A program made the translations under genes and the position numbers. The notes under the pieces were generated by a model. That model saw only the letters and a list, made by a program, of their open reading frames with translations. It had not been told where the DNA came from and ran no database searches. A DNA stretch of 64,000 nucleotides from Xaviernesmea rhizosphaerae (GTDB lineage Bacteria > Pseudomonadota > Alphaproteobacteria > Rhizobiales > Rhizobiaceae). Within the stretch, counting starts at the first letter, position 1. Each line of letters starts with the position of its first letter. Location: the NCBI RefSeq assembly GCF_001938945.1, contig NZ_MKIO01000047.1:1-64000 (forward strand). Reading direction: 5' to 3'. Positions 50,542 through 60,365 of this stretch are shown here, piece after piece.

Positions 50542-52854
50542 ATGGCTTCCAAGCGTCCCGACAAGCAGAAGATCGAACCGTCCTTCGCGCAGGATCGCGC
50601 ACAGGATGACAGCCGCCTCGACATGGTGGCGGGCGAACGCTTGAGCGCTGGCGGAAAGACGGGTGCGGCCAAGGGACCAAGCGGAGCAAAGAGTGCTGCG
50701 CCGCGCGCCGCGCCTGCCGGCAAGCAGCAAAAGCCGCAAAAGCCGTCACGTCGCCGCGCAGCACAGCGCGGTGGCTTCGCCCCGCTCGCCTGGCTGCGGG
50801 CGCTGGTCTACTGGACCGTGGTGGCCGGCATCTGGGGCGGCATCGCCGTGGTGGCGCTGGTGGTCTATTTCGGCCTGCGCATGCCCAGCGCCAACAGCTG
50901 GGCCATTCCCGAGCGCCCGGCCAATGTCAAGATTCTCGATCTGGCGGGCGATGTCGTGGCCAACAGGGGCACGACGGGCGGCGAGGCGCTGGCGCTGCAG
51001 GACATGTCGCCCTTCATTCCCCAGGCGGTGATGGCGATCGAGGACAAGCGCTTCTACAGCCATTTCGGCGTCGATCCGCTCGGCCTTGCCCGCGCCTTCG
51101 TGACAAATCTCACCTCCGGCCGCATGGTGCAGGGCGGCTCGACGCTGACCCAGCAGCTTGCCAAGAACCTGTTTCTTTCGCCGGAACGCACGCTGGAGCG
51201 CAAGGTGCAGGAGGTGCTGCTGGCGCTGTGGCTGGAGCAGACCTACACCAAGGACCAGATCCTCACCCTTTATCTGAACCGCATGTTCTTCGGCTCCAAT
51301 GCCTATGGGGTGGAGGCAGCGTCCTGGCGCTATTTCAACAAGTCGGCGCGCGACGTGAATCTGGGCGAGGCGGCGACGCTGGCCGGCCTGCTGAAGGCGC
51401 CCTCGCGCCTGTCGCCAGCGCGTGATCCCGATGCGGCGGAGGCGCGGGCCCAGGTGGTACTCGGCACCATGCGCGAGCAGGGGCTGATCACCGACGAGGA
51501 GGTCAAGACCGCCATGTCGCAGCCGCCGGCCAAGGCGCGCAGCTTCTGGTCTGGGGCGCAATATTATGCGGCCGATCTCGTGATGGATGAGCTGACCAAG
51601 CTCATTGGGCCGATCAAGGAAGATGTCGTCGTCGAGACGACGCTGGATTCGACGCTGGAAAAGGCGGCCGACAAGGCGCTGAACGACGTGCTGAAGAAGG
51701 AGGGCGGCAAGCTCGGCGCCTCCCAGGCCGCGCTCGTCTCGGTCGATGGTACCGGCGCCATCCGCGCCATCGTCGGCGGGCGCGATTATGCCGAGAGCCA
51801 GTTCGACCGCGCGGTCAAGGCCAAGCGCCAGCCGGGCTCAGCCTTCAAGCCCTTCGTCTACGCCACGGCCATGGAGGCCGGCAGCACGCCTGTTTCGACC
51901 ATCGTTGACGGCCCGGTGCGCATCGGCAAATGGACACCGGAAAATTACGATCAGAAATATCGCGGGCCGGTGACGCTTGCCTATGCGCTGGCCAATTCGC
52001 TGAACACGGTGGCGGCGCAGCTGGTCATGCAGGTCGGCCCCTCCAACGTCATTCAGCTCGCCCATCGCCTTGGCATCGAATCCGAGCTGCAGAACAATGC
52101 CTCGATCGCGCTGGGCACCTCCGAGGTCAGCCTGCTCGAACTGACCTCGGCCTACGCGCCCTTCATGAATGGCGGCTTCAAGGCCACGCCGCACATCATC
52201 CGCCGGGTGACCTCGACCGATGGCAAGGTGCTCTACGAGAACAGCTATGACAGCCCGCCGCGCGTTCTCGATCCGGCCGTGGTCGCGGAAATGAACCAGA
52301 TGATGCTCGGCGTTGTCCAGCACGGAAGCGGCAAGAATGCGCAGATCAAGGGCTGGCAGGTGGCCGGCAAGACCGGCACCACCCAGTCCTTCCGCGATGC
52401 CCTGTTCGTCGGCTTCACCGCCGATCTCACCACCGGGGTCTGGTTCGGCAACGATGACGGCAAGTCGATGAAGAAGGTGACCGGGGCCGGCCTTCCGGCC
52501 AAGGCCTGGGCCGAATTCATGACGGTGGCCCATCGCGGCCTCACGCCGCGCCCGCTCTTTGGTACGGATGCCGTCACGCCCATGCTCGATCCCGGCGCGG
52601 GTCAGCCGGTCGCAGCCGTTCCGGACGGGGCTGTGTCGCCGGGCGGGCCGGTTTCGGGCGAGACGGTCTCGGGCATTCCCGGCGCCGATGGCATGCCCGA
52701 TCCGCAGGCCGGCAGTGCCGGGAGCGGCGCGCCGCGCGGCGATGGCTGGGGCGGCTTCGACCCCTCCGGCCCGGTTCCTCCTGCCGATGTCGGCGGAGCT
52801 CCGCCGCCTGCGCCGCGGCGCAACACGCTTCTCGACTTCCTCACGGGCGGATGA
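50542..52854 (+). CDS. Class A penicillin-binding protein 1A family
   Basis: The 770-aa bifunctional peptidoglycan synthase has a basic cytoplasmic tail, a membrane anchor at about 85-115, a GT51 transglycosylase with EDKRFYSHFGVDPLG (about 167), GGSTLTQQLAKN and ERKVQEVLLALWLE, and a transpeptidase with SAFK (about 432), SLN and KTGTT (about 609). The C-terminal 80 residues are Gly/Pro-rich and probably disordered. It acts at the inner membrane on lipid II. AAGGAGA is 15 nt before the ATG, rather far. The upstream region carries a CtrA-type site, so cell-cycle control is possible. Confidence 0.93.
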   Translation: MASKRPDKQKIEPSFAQDRAQDDSRLDMVAGERLSAGGKTGAAKGPSGAKSAAPRAAPAGKQQKPQKPSRRRAAQRGGFAPLAWLRALVYWTVVAGIWGGIAVVALVVYFGLRMPSANSWAIPERPANVKILDLAGDVVANRGTTGGEALALQDMSPFIPQAVMAIEDKRFYSHFGVDPLGLARAFVTNLTSGRMVQGGSTLTQQLAKNLFLSPERTLERKVQEVLLALWLEQTYTKDQILTLYLNRMFFGSNAYGVEAASWRYFNKSARDVNLGEAATLAGLLKAPSRLSPARDPDAAEARAQVVLGTMREQGLITDEEVKTAMSQPPAKARSFWSGAQYYAADLVMDELTKLIGPIKEDVVVETTLDSTLEKAADKALNDVLKKEGGKLGASQAALVSVDGTGAIRAIVGGRDYAESQFDRAVKAKRQPGSAFKPFVYATAMEAGSTPVSTIVDGPVRIGKWTPENYDQKYRGPVTLAYALANSLNTVAAQLVMQVGPSNVIQLAHRLGIESELQNNASIALGTSEVSLLELTSAYAPFMNGGFKATPHIIRRVTSTDGKVLYENSYDSPPRVLDPAVVAEMNQMMLGVVQHGSGKNAQIKGWQVAGKTGTTQSFRDALFVGFTADLTTGVWFGNDDGKSMKKVTGAGLPAKAWAEFMTVAHRGLTPRPLFGTDAVTPMLDPGAGQPVAAVPDGAVSPGGPVSGETVSGIPGADGMPDPQAGSAGSGAPRGDGWGGFDPSGPVPPADVGGAPPPAPRRNTLLDFLTGG

Positions 52855-53053
52855 GTTTGGCTGGCGGATGCAGCACCTCTTCGCCCGCGCCGGGAGGAAG
52901 GGGTGTCGGATGCGGCGACGCCCGGCACGGCGCGAAAGCCTCGCGCAAGCGTCGTCGGCGCAGATCGTGGACCCCTCTGCTGCGCGTTGCGCATCATCAG
53001 GGGCGTGCTGGAAAAATCCGCGTTCTTTTGCCCTCAACCGGATCTTTCGCCGC

Positions 53054-53082
53054 CTTGCAGTGGGAAAAACACGTCCTTATAT
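53054..53082 (+). promoter_or_regulatory. Heat-shock (RpoH-type) promoter of dnaK
   Basis: CTTGCA (53054-53059), a 17-nt spacer and TTATAT (53077-53082) fit the alphaproteobacterial sigma-32 pattern CTTGAC-N17-CTATAT. It lies 114 nt before dnaK. Confidence 0.65.
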
Positions 53083-53196
53083 ACCCCCCATCGCCACGCC
53101 GGATGGCTGTGGCATCTGCAATCCCAAGACCCCCCGAGGGGCTGTCTTATGAACGCCTGACCGGGTTCCGACAGCCCGCTGCAAGGAGATGACGAT

Positions 53197-55119
53197 ATGG
53201 CTAAAGTAATTGGTATCGACCTGGGAACGACGAACTCCTGCGTCGCCGTCATGGACGGCAAGGACGCCAAGGTGATCGAGAATGCCGAGGGCGCGCGCAC
53301 CACGCCGTCCATGGTGGCCTTCACCGAGGATGGCGAGCGTCTGGTCGGCCAGCCGGCAAAGCGCCAGGCTGTGACCAACCCCGAAAACACTCTCTTCGCC
53401 GTCAAGCGCCTGATCGGCCGGCGCCATGACGACCCGACCGTGACGAAGGACAAGGGCCTGGTGCCCTACAAGATCGTCAAGGGCGACAATGGCGATGCCT
53501 GGGTGGAAGCCGGCGGCAAGGCCCAGTCTCCCTCGCAGATCTCCGCGATGATCCTTCAGAAGATGAAGGAAACCGCCGAAGCCTATCTCGGCGAAAAGGT
53601 CACCCAGGCGGTCATCACCGTTCCGGCCTACTTCAACGACGCCCAGCGCCAGGCCACCAAGGATGCCGGCCGCATCGCCGGCCTCGAAGTGCTGCGCATC
53701 ATCAACGAGCCGACGGCGGCAGCGCTCGCTTACGGTCTCGACAAGAAGGACGGCAAGACCATCGCGGTCTACGACCTTGGCGGCGGCACCTTCGATATCT
53801 CGGTGCTCGAAATCGGCGATGGCGTCTTTGAAGTGAAGTCGACCAATGGCGACACCTTCCTCGGTGGTGAAGACTTCGACATGCGCCTGGTCGAATATCT
53901 CGCCAACGAGTTCAAGAAGGACCAGGGTATCGACCTGAAGAACGACAAGCTGGCCCTGCAGCGTCTGAAGGAAGCCGCTGAAAAGGCCAAGATCGAGCTG
54001 TCGTCCTCGCAGCAGACCGAAATCAACCTGCCCTTCATCACGGCGGATGCCTCTGGTCCGAAGCACCTGACGATGAAGCTGTCGCGCGCCAAGTTCGAAA
54101 GCCTGGTGGACGATCTGGTCCAGCGCACGATCGCGCCCTGCAAGGCCGCGCTGAAGGATGCCGGCGTCTCGGCCTCCGAGATCGACGAAGTGGTTCTGGT
54201 CGGCGGCATGAGCCGCATGCCGAAGGTGCAGGAAGTCGTCAAGCAGCTGTTCGGCAAGGAGCCGCACAAGGGCGTCAACCCGGATGAAGTCGTCGCACTC
54301 GGCGCCGCCATCCAGGCCGGCGTTCTCCAGGGCGACGTCAAGGACGTTCTGCTGCTCGACGTGACCCCGCTCTCGCTCGGCATCGAAACGCTCGGCGGCG
54401 TCTTCACCCGCCTGATCGAGCGCAACACGACGATCCCGACGAAGAAGAGCCAGGTCTTCTCGACCGCCGAAGACAACCAGAACGCCGTGACCATCCGCGT
54501 CAGCCAGGGCGAGCGCGAAATGGCTGCCGACAACAAGCTGCTCGGCCAGTTCGATCTGGTCGGCATCCCGCCGGCACCGCGTGGCATTCCGCAGATCGAA
54601 GTCACCTTCGATATCGACGCCAACGGCATCGTGCAGGTCTCGGCCAAGGACAAGGGCACCGGCAAGGAGCACCAGATCCGCATCCAGGCCTCCGGCGGCC
54701 TGTCCGACGCCGACATCGAGAAGATGGTCAAGGACGCCGAAGCCAATGCCGAGGCCGACAAGAAGCGCCGCGATACCGTGGAAGCCAAGAACCAGGCCGA
54801 AAGCCTGATTCACTCCTCGGAAAAGTCGCTGAAGGACTATGGCGACAAGGTCACCGAAGCCGACCGCAACGCCATTTCCGACGCGATCGCTGCGTTGAAG
54901 AGTGCGGTCGAGGCATCCGAGCCGGACGGCGAGGACATCAAGGCCAAGACGCAGACGCTGATGGAAGCTTCCATGAAGCTCGGTCAGGCCATGTACGAGG
55001 CCAACCAGAGCGATGCCGCCCATGCGGATGCGGCCCGTGATGCGGCCCGCGACGGCGACCATGTCGTGGATGCCGACTATGAAGAGATCAAGGACGACGA
55101 CCGCAAGAAGTCGGCCTGA
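53197..55119 (+). CDS. dnaK: Chaperone DnaK (Hsp70)
   Basis: The 640-aa product has the Hsp70 ATPase signatures GIDLGTTNSCVAV, IAVYDLGGGTFDISVLE and VVLVGGMSRMPKVQEVV, the substrate domain from about 390 and the C-terminal lid ending in DADYEEIKDDDRKKSA. It folds proteins with DnaJ and GrpE. AAGGAG lies 8 nt before the ATG. A terminator follows, then dnaJ on the same strand. Confidence 0.98.
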   Translation: MAKVIGIDLGTTNSCVAVMDGKDAKVIENAEGARTTPSMVAFTEDGERLVGQPAKRQAVTNPENTLFAVKRLIGRRHDDPTVTKDKGLVPYKIVKGDNGDAWVEAGGKAQSPSQISAMILQKMKETAEAYLGEKVTQAVITVPAYFNDAQRQATKDAGRIAGLEVLRIINEPTAAALAYGLDKKDGKTIAVYDLGGGTFDISVLEIGDGVFEVKSTNGDTFLGGEDFDMRLVEYLANEFKKDQGIDLKNDKLALQRLKEAAEKAKIELSSSQQTEINLPFITADASGPKHLTMKLSRAKFESLVDDLVQRTIAPCKAALKDAGVSASEIDEVVLVGGMSRMPKVQEVVKQLFGKEPHKGVNPDEVVALGAAIQAGVLQGDVKDVLLLDVTPLSLGIETLGGVFTRLIERNTTIPTKKSQVFSTAEDNQNAVTIRVSQGEREMAADNKLLGQFDLVGIPPAPRGIPQIEVTFDIDANGIVQVSAKDKGTGKEHQIRIQASGGLSDADIEKMVKDAEANAEADKKRRDTVEAKNQAESLIHSSEKSLKDYGDKVTEADRNAISDAIAALKSAVEASEPDGEDIKAKTQTLMEASMKLGQAMYEANQSDAAHADAARDAARDGDHVVDADYEEIKDDDRKKSA

Positions 55120-55148
55120 TTGTGATCGCCTGAGCTTCAGGACGGGAA

Positions 55149-55175
55149 GGGGTGCGGGCGACCGCACCCCTTTTT
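55149..55175 (+). terminator. Rho-independent terminator after dnaK
   Basis: GGGGTGCGG (55149-55157), loop GCGA, CCGCACCCC (55162-55170), then TTTTT. It lies between dnaK and dnaJ, so dnaJ needs read-through or its own promoter in the 277 bp that follow. Confidence 0.9.
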
Positions 55176-55452
55176 CGTTCGGAGATGCTGTCGAGGGCGG
55201 CTGATTCCCGGCCTCAAGACAGGCCGCGGTCGCGCGCCGACCGTCATCGGCCATGCCGGCGAAAGCTTTGCCGGGTAGTGTTTGCGCCGCGGGCCGGGCA
55301 GATGCGCCTTTTTCGACAAAAATGCACGCGCCGGGCCTGAAGCTATGGCATCGCAGCAGAAGCTTCACTAAATCCTGTTGCGAGAAAAATTTTCGTGAGG
55401 CAGGGAACCGCCGCCGGCCTGCCGCACCACATCAACGGGACTTGCTCAACGG

Positions 55453-56592
55453 ATGAAACGGGATCTTTACGAAACGCTCGGCGTCGCCAAGACGGCCGAC
55501 GAAAAAGAACTGAAGAGCGCCTTCCGCAAGCTCGCCATGAAATATCACCCGGACCGCAATCCGGGCGATCCGGAAGCGGAAAAGACCTTCAAGGAAATCA
55601 ACGAGGCCTATGAGACGCTCAAGGACCCGCAGAAGCGCGCGGCCTATGATCGCTATGGCCATGCGGCCTTCGAGCAGGGCGGCATGGGGCCGGGCGGTTT
55701 CGGTGGCGCCGGCGCCGGCATGGGCGCAGGCGGCTTCTCCGATATCTTCGAGGATATCTTCGGCGAGATGATGGGCGGCGGCCGCCAGCGCCAGCGCTCA
55801 GCCGGCGGACGCGAGCGTGGCGCGGATCTGCGCTACAACATGGAAATCTCGCTGGAGGAAGCCTTCACCGGCAAGACGGCGCAGATCCGGGTTCCGACCT
55901 CGATCACCTGCGATGTCTGTTCCGGCTCGGGCGCCAAGCCCGGCACCAGCCCGAAGACCTGCGGCACCTGCCAGGGTTCCGGCCGCGTGCGCGCCGCACA
56001 AGGCTTCTTCTCGATCGAACGCACCTGCCCGACCTGCCAGGGCCGCGGCCAGGTGATCCCCGATCCCTGCACCAAGTGCCATGGCTCCGGCCGTGTCACG
56101 GAAGAGCGTTCGCTCTCGGTCAACATTCCCTCGGGCATCGAGGACGGCACCCGCATCCGCCTGTCGGGCGAGGGCGAGGCCGGTGTGCGCGGCGGTCCGG
56201 CGGGCGATCTCTATATCTTCCTGTCGGTCAAGCCGCATGAGTTCTTCCAGCGCGACGGCGCGGATCTCTATTGCACCGTGCCGATCTCCATGACCACGGC
56301 GGCGCTGGGCGGCACGTTCGACGTGCAGACGCTCGACGGCAGCAAGTCGCGCGTTTCCGTGCCCGAGGGCACGCAGGCCGGCAAGCAGTTCCGCCTGAAG
56401 GGCAAGGGCATGCCGGTGCTGCGGTCCTCGCAGGTCGGCGATCTCTACATCCAGATCCAGATCGAGACGCCGCAGAAGCTGACCAAGCGCCAGCGCGAGC
56501 TGCTGAAAGAGTTCGAGGAGATTTCCTCCAAGGACAACAATCCGGAATCGACGGGCTTCTTCACCCGGATGAAGGAATTCTTCGAGGGCTGA
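55453..56592 (+). CDS. dnaJ: Chaperone DnaJ
   Basis: The 379-aa type I DnaJ has a J domain with HPD (YHPDRNPGD), a Gly/Phe region (GGMGPGGFGG...), four CxxCxGxG zinc repeats (CDVCSGSG, CGTCQGSG, CPTCQGRG, CTKCHGSG) and the C-terminal substrate domain. It stimulates DnaK ATPase. The start has no strong SD. Confidence 0.98.
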   Translation: MKRDLYETLGVAKTADEKELKSAFRKLAMKYHPDRNPGDPEAEKTFKEINEAYETLKDPQKRAAYDRYGHAAFEQGGMGPGGFGGAGAGMGAGGFSDIFEDIFGEMMGGGRQRQRSAGGRERGADLRYNMEISLEEAFTGKTAQIRVPTSITCDVCSGSGAKPGTSPKTCGTCQGSGRVRAAQGFFSIERTCPTCQGRGQVIPDPCTKCHGSGRVTEERSLSVNIPSGIEDGTRIRLSGEGEAGVRGGPAGDLYIFLSVKPHEFFQRDGADLYCTVPISMTTAALGGTFDVQTLDGSKSRVSVPEGTQAGKQFRLKGKGMPVLRSSQVGDLYIQIQIETPQKLTKRQRELLKEFEEISSKDNNPESTGFFTRMKEFFEG

Positions 56593-56700
56593 TCTCAAGG
56601 GCGTAAACGTCAGGTGCGGCGCGCGATCGGGCGCGCCGCACCGATGCGCATCCCGCCGGTCGAAAAGAGCGCGCCGCGCCGCGCGGGACGTGGAAGGCAC

Positions 56701-57828
56701 ATGCCGCAGAAGGTCTATATCGAGCGCCTGGCGCTCACCGACTTTCGCAATTACCACACGCTGTCGCTCGCGCTCGACGAGCGCCATGTGGTGCTGACCG
56801 GCGACAATGGCGCCGGCAAGACCAATCTGCTCGAAGCCGTTTCCTTCCTTTCGCCCGGCCGTGGCCTGCGCCGCGCGCCCTATGGCGAGGTGGCGCGCAA
56901 GGAATCTCCCGATGGCTTCTCGGTCTTCGCCGCTCTTTCCGGCATGGCGGGCGAGGCGGAAATCGGCACGGGCACGCTGGGCGTCGAGGAGGGGCAATCC
57001 CGCCGGCTGCGCGTCAATGGTACACCGGCGCGCACGGTGGACGAGCTGCTCGACCATAGCCGCATTCTCTGGCTGACGCCGGCGATGGACGGGCTCTTCA
57101 CCGGCAGCGCCAGCGACCGCCGCCGCTTTCTCGATCGCCTCGTCCTCTCGCTCGATGCCGAGCATGGCCGGCGCGCCAGCGATTATGAGCGGGCCATGCG
57201 CTCGCGCAACAAGCTGCTTTCCGATCCCCGGCCCGATCCGCAATGGCTCTCCGCGCTGGAGCGGCAGATGGCCGAGCTCGGCATCGCCATGGCGATCGCC
57301 CGGCGCGAGATGATCGCGCTGCTCGAAGGGCTGATCGTAAGGGGCATGGACGAGGGCGGCGCCTTTCCGGCTGCCGGCCTGGCACTGAAAGGCTTTCTCG
57401 ACGGCGAGGATCACCGTCCCGCCATCGATCTCGAAGAGGAATTCGTCGATCGCCTCGAAGGCGGGCGCTGGCGCGATGCGAGCGCCGGCCGGGCGCTGGA
57501 AGGGCCGCACCGCTCAGACCTCCTCATCCGCCACCGGGCCAAGGACATGGAGGCCGCCCGCTGCTCCACCGGCGAGCAGAAGGCGCTGCTGGTCGGCCTG
57601 ATCCTCGCCCATGCCCGGCTGGTTACGGATATGACCGGCCATGCGCCGCTGCTGCTGCTCGACGAAATCGCCGCCCATCTCGACGAGCGCCGCCGCGCCG
57701 CTCTGTTCGATCTGGTCGACGGGCTCGGCGGCCAGGCCTTCATGACCGGCACGGATGCGGCTATGTTTTCCGCGCTCGGCGCACGCGCCCGCTTCTTCCA
57801 TGTCGCCAACGGACAGGTGAGCCCATGA
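56701..57828 (+). CDS. recF: DNA replication and repair protein RecF
   Basis: The 375-aa product has Walker A GDNGAGKTNLLEAV, FLSPGRGLRRA, GPHRSDL and the signature CSTGEQKALLVGLILAHA with Walker B LLLLDEIAAHLD. It helps load RecA at gaps. The start MPQKVYIERLALTDFRNYH is the normal family start; the frame to 56614 adds a low-complexity leader. It ends in an ATGA overlap with the ThiF/MoeB-like gene. Confidence 0.95.
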   Translation: MPQKVYIERLALTDFRNYHTLSLALDERHVVLTGDNGAGKTNLLEAVSFLSPGRGLRRAPYGEVARKESPDGFSVFAALSGMAGEAEIGTGTLGVEEGQSRRLRVNGTPARTVDELLDHSRILWLTPAMDGLFTGSASDRRRFLDRLVLSLDAEHGRRASDYERAMRSRNKLLSDPRPDPQWLSALERQMAELGIAMAIARREMIALLEGLIVRGMDEGGAFPAAGLALKGFLDGEDHRPAIDLEEEFVDRLEGGRWRDASAGRALEGPHRSDLLIRHRAKDMEAARCSTGEQKALLVGLILAHARLVTDMTGHAPLLLLDEIAAHLDERRRAALFDLVDGLGGQAFMTGTDAAMFSALGARARFFHVANGQVSP

Positions 57829-58616
57829 CCTCTCCCATCGCTTCCGCTGCCGATGACCGTCGGCTGGGTTCCGAGGAAATCGAGCGCTATCGCCGCCATC
57901 TGCTTCTGGCCGAAATCGGCGGGGCAGGGCAGCAACGGCTGAAGGCGGCGCGGGTGCTGGTGATCGGCGCCGGCGGCCTCGGCGCGCCGGTGCTGCTCTA
58001 TCTGGCTGCCGCGGGCATCGGCACGCTCGGGGTCGCGGATGACGACCGTGTCTCGCTTTCCAACCTCCAGCGCCAGGTGATCCACGCCACCCCCGATCTC
58101 GACCGCCCCAAGGTCGAGAGCGCGGCCGATCGCGTCGGCGCGATCAATCCGCATGTCGCCTTTATCGCCCACGCCGAGCGGCTGACGGCGGACAATGCCG
58201 AGCGGCTGATCGGCGCCTATGATCTCGTGATCGACGGCTCCGACAATTTCACCACCCGCTATCTGGTGGCCGATGTCGCCGAGCGGCTGGAAAAGCCGCT
58301 GGTGACGGGCGCAGTCGGCCGTTTCGACGGCTCGCTGACGGTGCTGACCCCCTATGCCACAGCGGCGGACGGCACGCGGATGCCGCGCTACCGCGATCTC
58401 TTCCCCGAGCCGCCGCCGGAGGGGGTGGTGCCCGCCTGCGCCGAGGCCGGCGTCATGGGCGCGCTGACGGGCGTGATCGGCACATTGCAGGCCATGGAGG
58501 CGATCAAACTGCTGACCGGCGCCGGCGAGCCGCTGATCGGCCGCCTGCTGATGTATGACGGCCTGGCCGCCCGTTTCGAGACCATCCGCTATCGCCGCCG
58601 GCGGAGCGCCCCGTGA
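57825..58616 (+). CDS. ThiF/MoeB/HesA-family adenylyltransferase
   Basis: The 263-aa product has the nucleotide motif VIGAGGLGAPVLLYLAAAGIG, DDDRVSLSNLQRQV, DGSDNFTTRYLVAD and the catalytic-Cys context VPACAEAGVMGAL. It adenylates the C-terminus of a small sulphur carrier such as MoaD or ThiS. The zinc cysteines of E. coli MoeB are not present (PRYRDLF stands where a CxxC pair is expected, and the C-terminal pair is missing) and there is no rhodanese domain. Start overlaps the recF stop. Confidence 0.88.
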   Translation: MTSPIASAADDRRLGSEEIERYRRHLLLAEIGGAGQQRLKAARVLVIGAGGLGAPVLLYLAAAGIGTLGVADDDRVSLSNLQRQVIHATPDLDRPKVESAADRVGAINPHVAFIAHAERLTADNAERLIGAYDLVIDGSDNFTTRYLVADVAERLEKPLVTGAVGRFDGSLTVLTPYATAADGTRMPRYRDLFPEPPPEGVVPACAEAGVMGALTGVIGTLQAMEAIKLLTGAGEPLIGRLLMYDGLAARFETIRYRRRRSAP

Positions 58617-59119
58617 TAATGGATGGGGTCGGGGGTGGGATCGACCTTGTCCGCATCGATTCCGGGTTCACTCGCCACGACGCACTGCTTGCGCTGATCC
58701 GTGCCGCCTTCGCCTCCATGGATGGCGTGATCGATCCGCCCTCTTCCGCCCATCGGCTGACGGTGGAGAACCTGGCCCAGAAGGTGCGCGACGAGATCGG
58801 GCTGGTGGCGCTTGATCGAGGGGCCGGCGATGCCCTGATCGGCTGCGCCTTCCTCCGCCCCGAGCCCGACGCGCTCTATATCGGCAAGCTGGCGATTGCG
58901 CCCGAGGTGCAGGGGCGCGGCATCGGCCGGGCGCTGCTCCTGCGGGCGGAGGCGATCGCCCGCGAGACCGGGCTGCGGCGGCTGAGGCTGGAAACCCGCA
59001 TCGAGCTTGTCCGCAACCACCAGACCTTCGCGGCCTGGGGCTTCGTCCGCACGGCGGAAAACGCCCATCCCGGCTATGACAGGGTCACCTCCGTGGAGAT
59101 GAGCAAGGTACTGGACTGA
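58613..59119 (+). CDS. GNAT-family N-acetyltransferase
   Basis: The 168-aa product has the acetyl-CoA-binding segment LYIGKLAIAPEVQGRGIGRAL (Q/RxxGxG/A) and a C-terminal NHQTFAAWGFVRT. GTG 58613 overlaps the upstream TGA and has GGAG 7 nt before it; ATG 58619 is possible. It is the third gene of a coupled run with recF and the MoeB-like gene. The substrate is unknown. Confidence 0.85.
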   Translation: MIMDGVGGGIDLVRIDSGFTRHDALLALIRAAFASMDGVIDPPSSAHRLTVENLAQKVRDEIGLVALDRGAGDALIGCAFLRPEPDALYIGKLAIAPEVQGRGIGRALLLRAEAIARETGLRRLRLETRIELVRNHQTFAAWGFVRTAENAHPGYDRVTSVEMSKVLD

Positions 59120-59121
59120 TG

Positions 59122-59150
59122 CGGTTTCCGGTTGATCAGACCGGAAGCCG
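59122..59150. repeat. Hairpin between convergent GNAT and aldo/keto reductase genes
   Basis: Arms CGGTTTCCGGT (59122-59132) and ACCGGAAGCCG (59140-59150), one G-T pair, with loop TGATCAG. It directly follows the GNAT stop and may end transcription. Confidence 0.5.
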
Positions 59151-59189
59151 TATGAGAAGCGCGCTCTGCGCGGGCCGGCGTCGGAGCGC

Positions 59190-60140
59190 CTATTCGCTCG
59201 CCTCGTTCAGTGCCCGGCAATCCTCGTCGTCGAGCGTGATCTGCGCCGAGCGGATCAGGCTGTCGAGCTGTTCCTGGCTGGTGGCGCTGGCGATCGGCGC
59301 GGTCACGCCGCGCCGGGCCATCACCCAGGCGATCGCCACCTCCGCCGGCTTGGCGCCATGCTTGTCCGCCACGGCATCCAGCGCGCCGAGAATGCGCATG
59401 CCGCGCCCGTTCAGATAGCGGTCGATGCTGGTGCCGCGCGGCGACTGGCCGAGATCCTTGTGCGAGCGGTATTTGCCCGAGAGGAAGCCGCGGGCGAGCG
59501 CGAAATAACTGATGACACCGATCTCCTCCTCGATGCAGAGATTGCGCAGCGCCCCCTCAAAGCTCGCGCGGTCATAGAGATTATATTCGGGCTGCAGCAC
59601 GTCGTAGCGCGGCAGGCCCTTGTCGCGCGACACAGTAAGCGCTTCGCGCAATTGCGCGGCATCGAGATTGGAGGCGCCGATATGGCGCACCTTGCCTGAG
59701 GTCAGGAGCGCATCATAGGCCGACAGCGTCTCCTCGTAGGGTGTCTCGGCATCCGGCCAGTGGGAGAGGTAAAGATCGATATGGTCGGTCTTGAGCCGGG
59801 TGAGCGAGGCCTCCACCGCCTCGAGGATCCAGCGGCGCGAAAGCCCCTTGCGGCCCTCGCCGAGATCCGAGCCGACCTTGGTGACGATCACCACCGCGTC
59901 GCGCGGACGGCCGGACTGTTTGAGCCAGCGGCCGATGACGGCTTCCGATTCGCCGCCCTGGTTGCCGGGCGCCCAGGAAGAATAGACATCGGCCGTGTCG
60001 ATGGCGTTGAAGCCGGCGTCGACGAAGCCGTCGAGCAGGCGGAACGAGGTCGCCTCGTCGGCGGTCCAGCCGAAGACATTGCCGCCGAAGACCAGCGGCG
60101 CGATCGAAAGGCCGGTGCGGCCGAGCCTGCGCTTTTCCAT
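59190..60140 (-). CDS. Aldo/keto reductase
   Basis: The 316-aa TIM-barrel protein has the AKR tetrad: Asp in AIDTADVYSSW with Tyr, Lys in VTKVGSD and His in YLSHWPD. RLGRTGLSIAPLVFGGNVFGW and the NADPH-binding IASATSQEQLDSLIR complete the pattern. It reduces carbonyl compounds; the substrate is unknown. It is divergent from the Gfo/Idh gene, and the two may share a promoter region. Confidence 0.92.
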   Translation of the reverse strand: MEKRRLGRTGLSIAPLVFGGNVFGWTADEATSFRLLDGFVDAGFNAIDTADVYSSWAPGNQGGESEAVIGRWLKQSGRPRDAVVIVTKVGSDLGEGRKGLSRRWILEAVEASLTRLKTDHIDLYLSHWPDAETPYEETLSAYDALLTSGKVRHIGASNLDAAQLREALTVSRDKGLPRYDVLQPEYNLYDRASFEGALRNLCIEEEIGVISYFALARGFLSGKYRSHKDLGQSPRGTSIDRYLNGRGMRILGALDAVADKHGAKPAEVAIAWVMARRGVTAPIASATSQEQLDSLIRSAQITLDDEDCRALNEASE

Positions 60141-60365
60141 CCGTGAACCTCACTTGCTCTGTCAGTGGGAAAGCATGGGTCTTAAATCGATTAGCGGCAA
60201 GCCTTGCCGCAATGAAAAATTTACGACAATGGACCCTGCGTTCGGGCGCGGCCCCTTCGCGGGGCCAGAAATGCCGACGGGAAAAGCGCGCCCTCGCGCG
60301 CGCTTTGGCTTGCCTTGGCACCGCCTGCCATGCCCAATGCGCCGCGTCATGAAGGAGGACAGGAC

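Noticed and set aside
53077..55368. 763-aa minus-strand frame
   Set aside because: Antisense shadow of dnaK. Long antisense frames over dnaK are a known artefact of its codon use.
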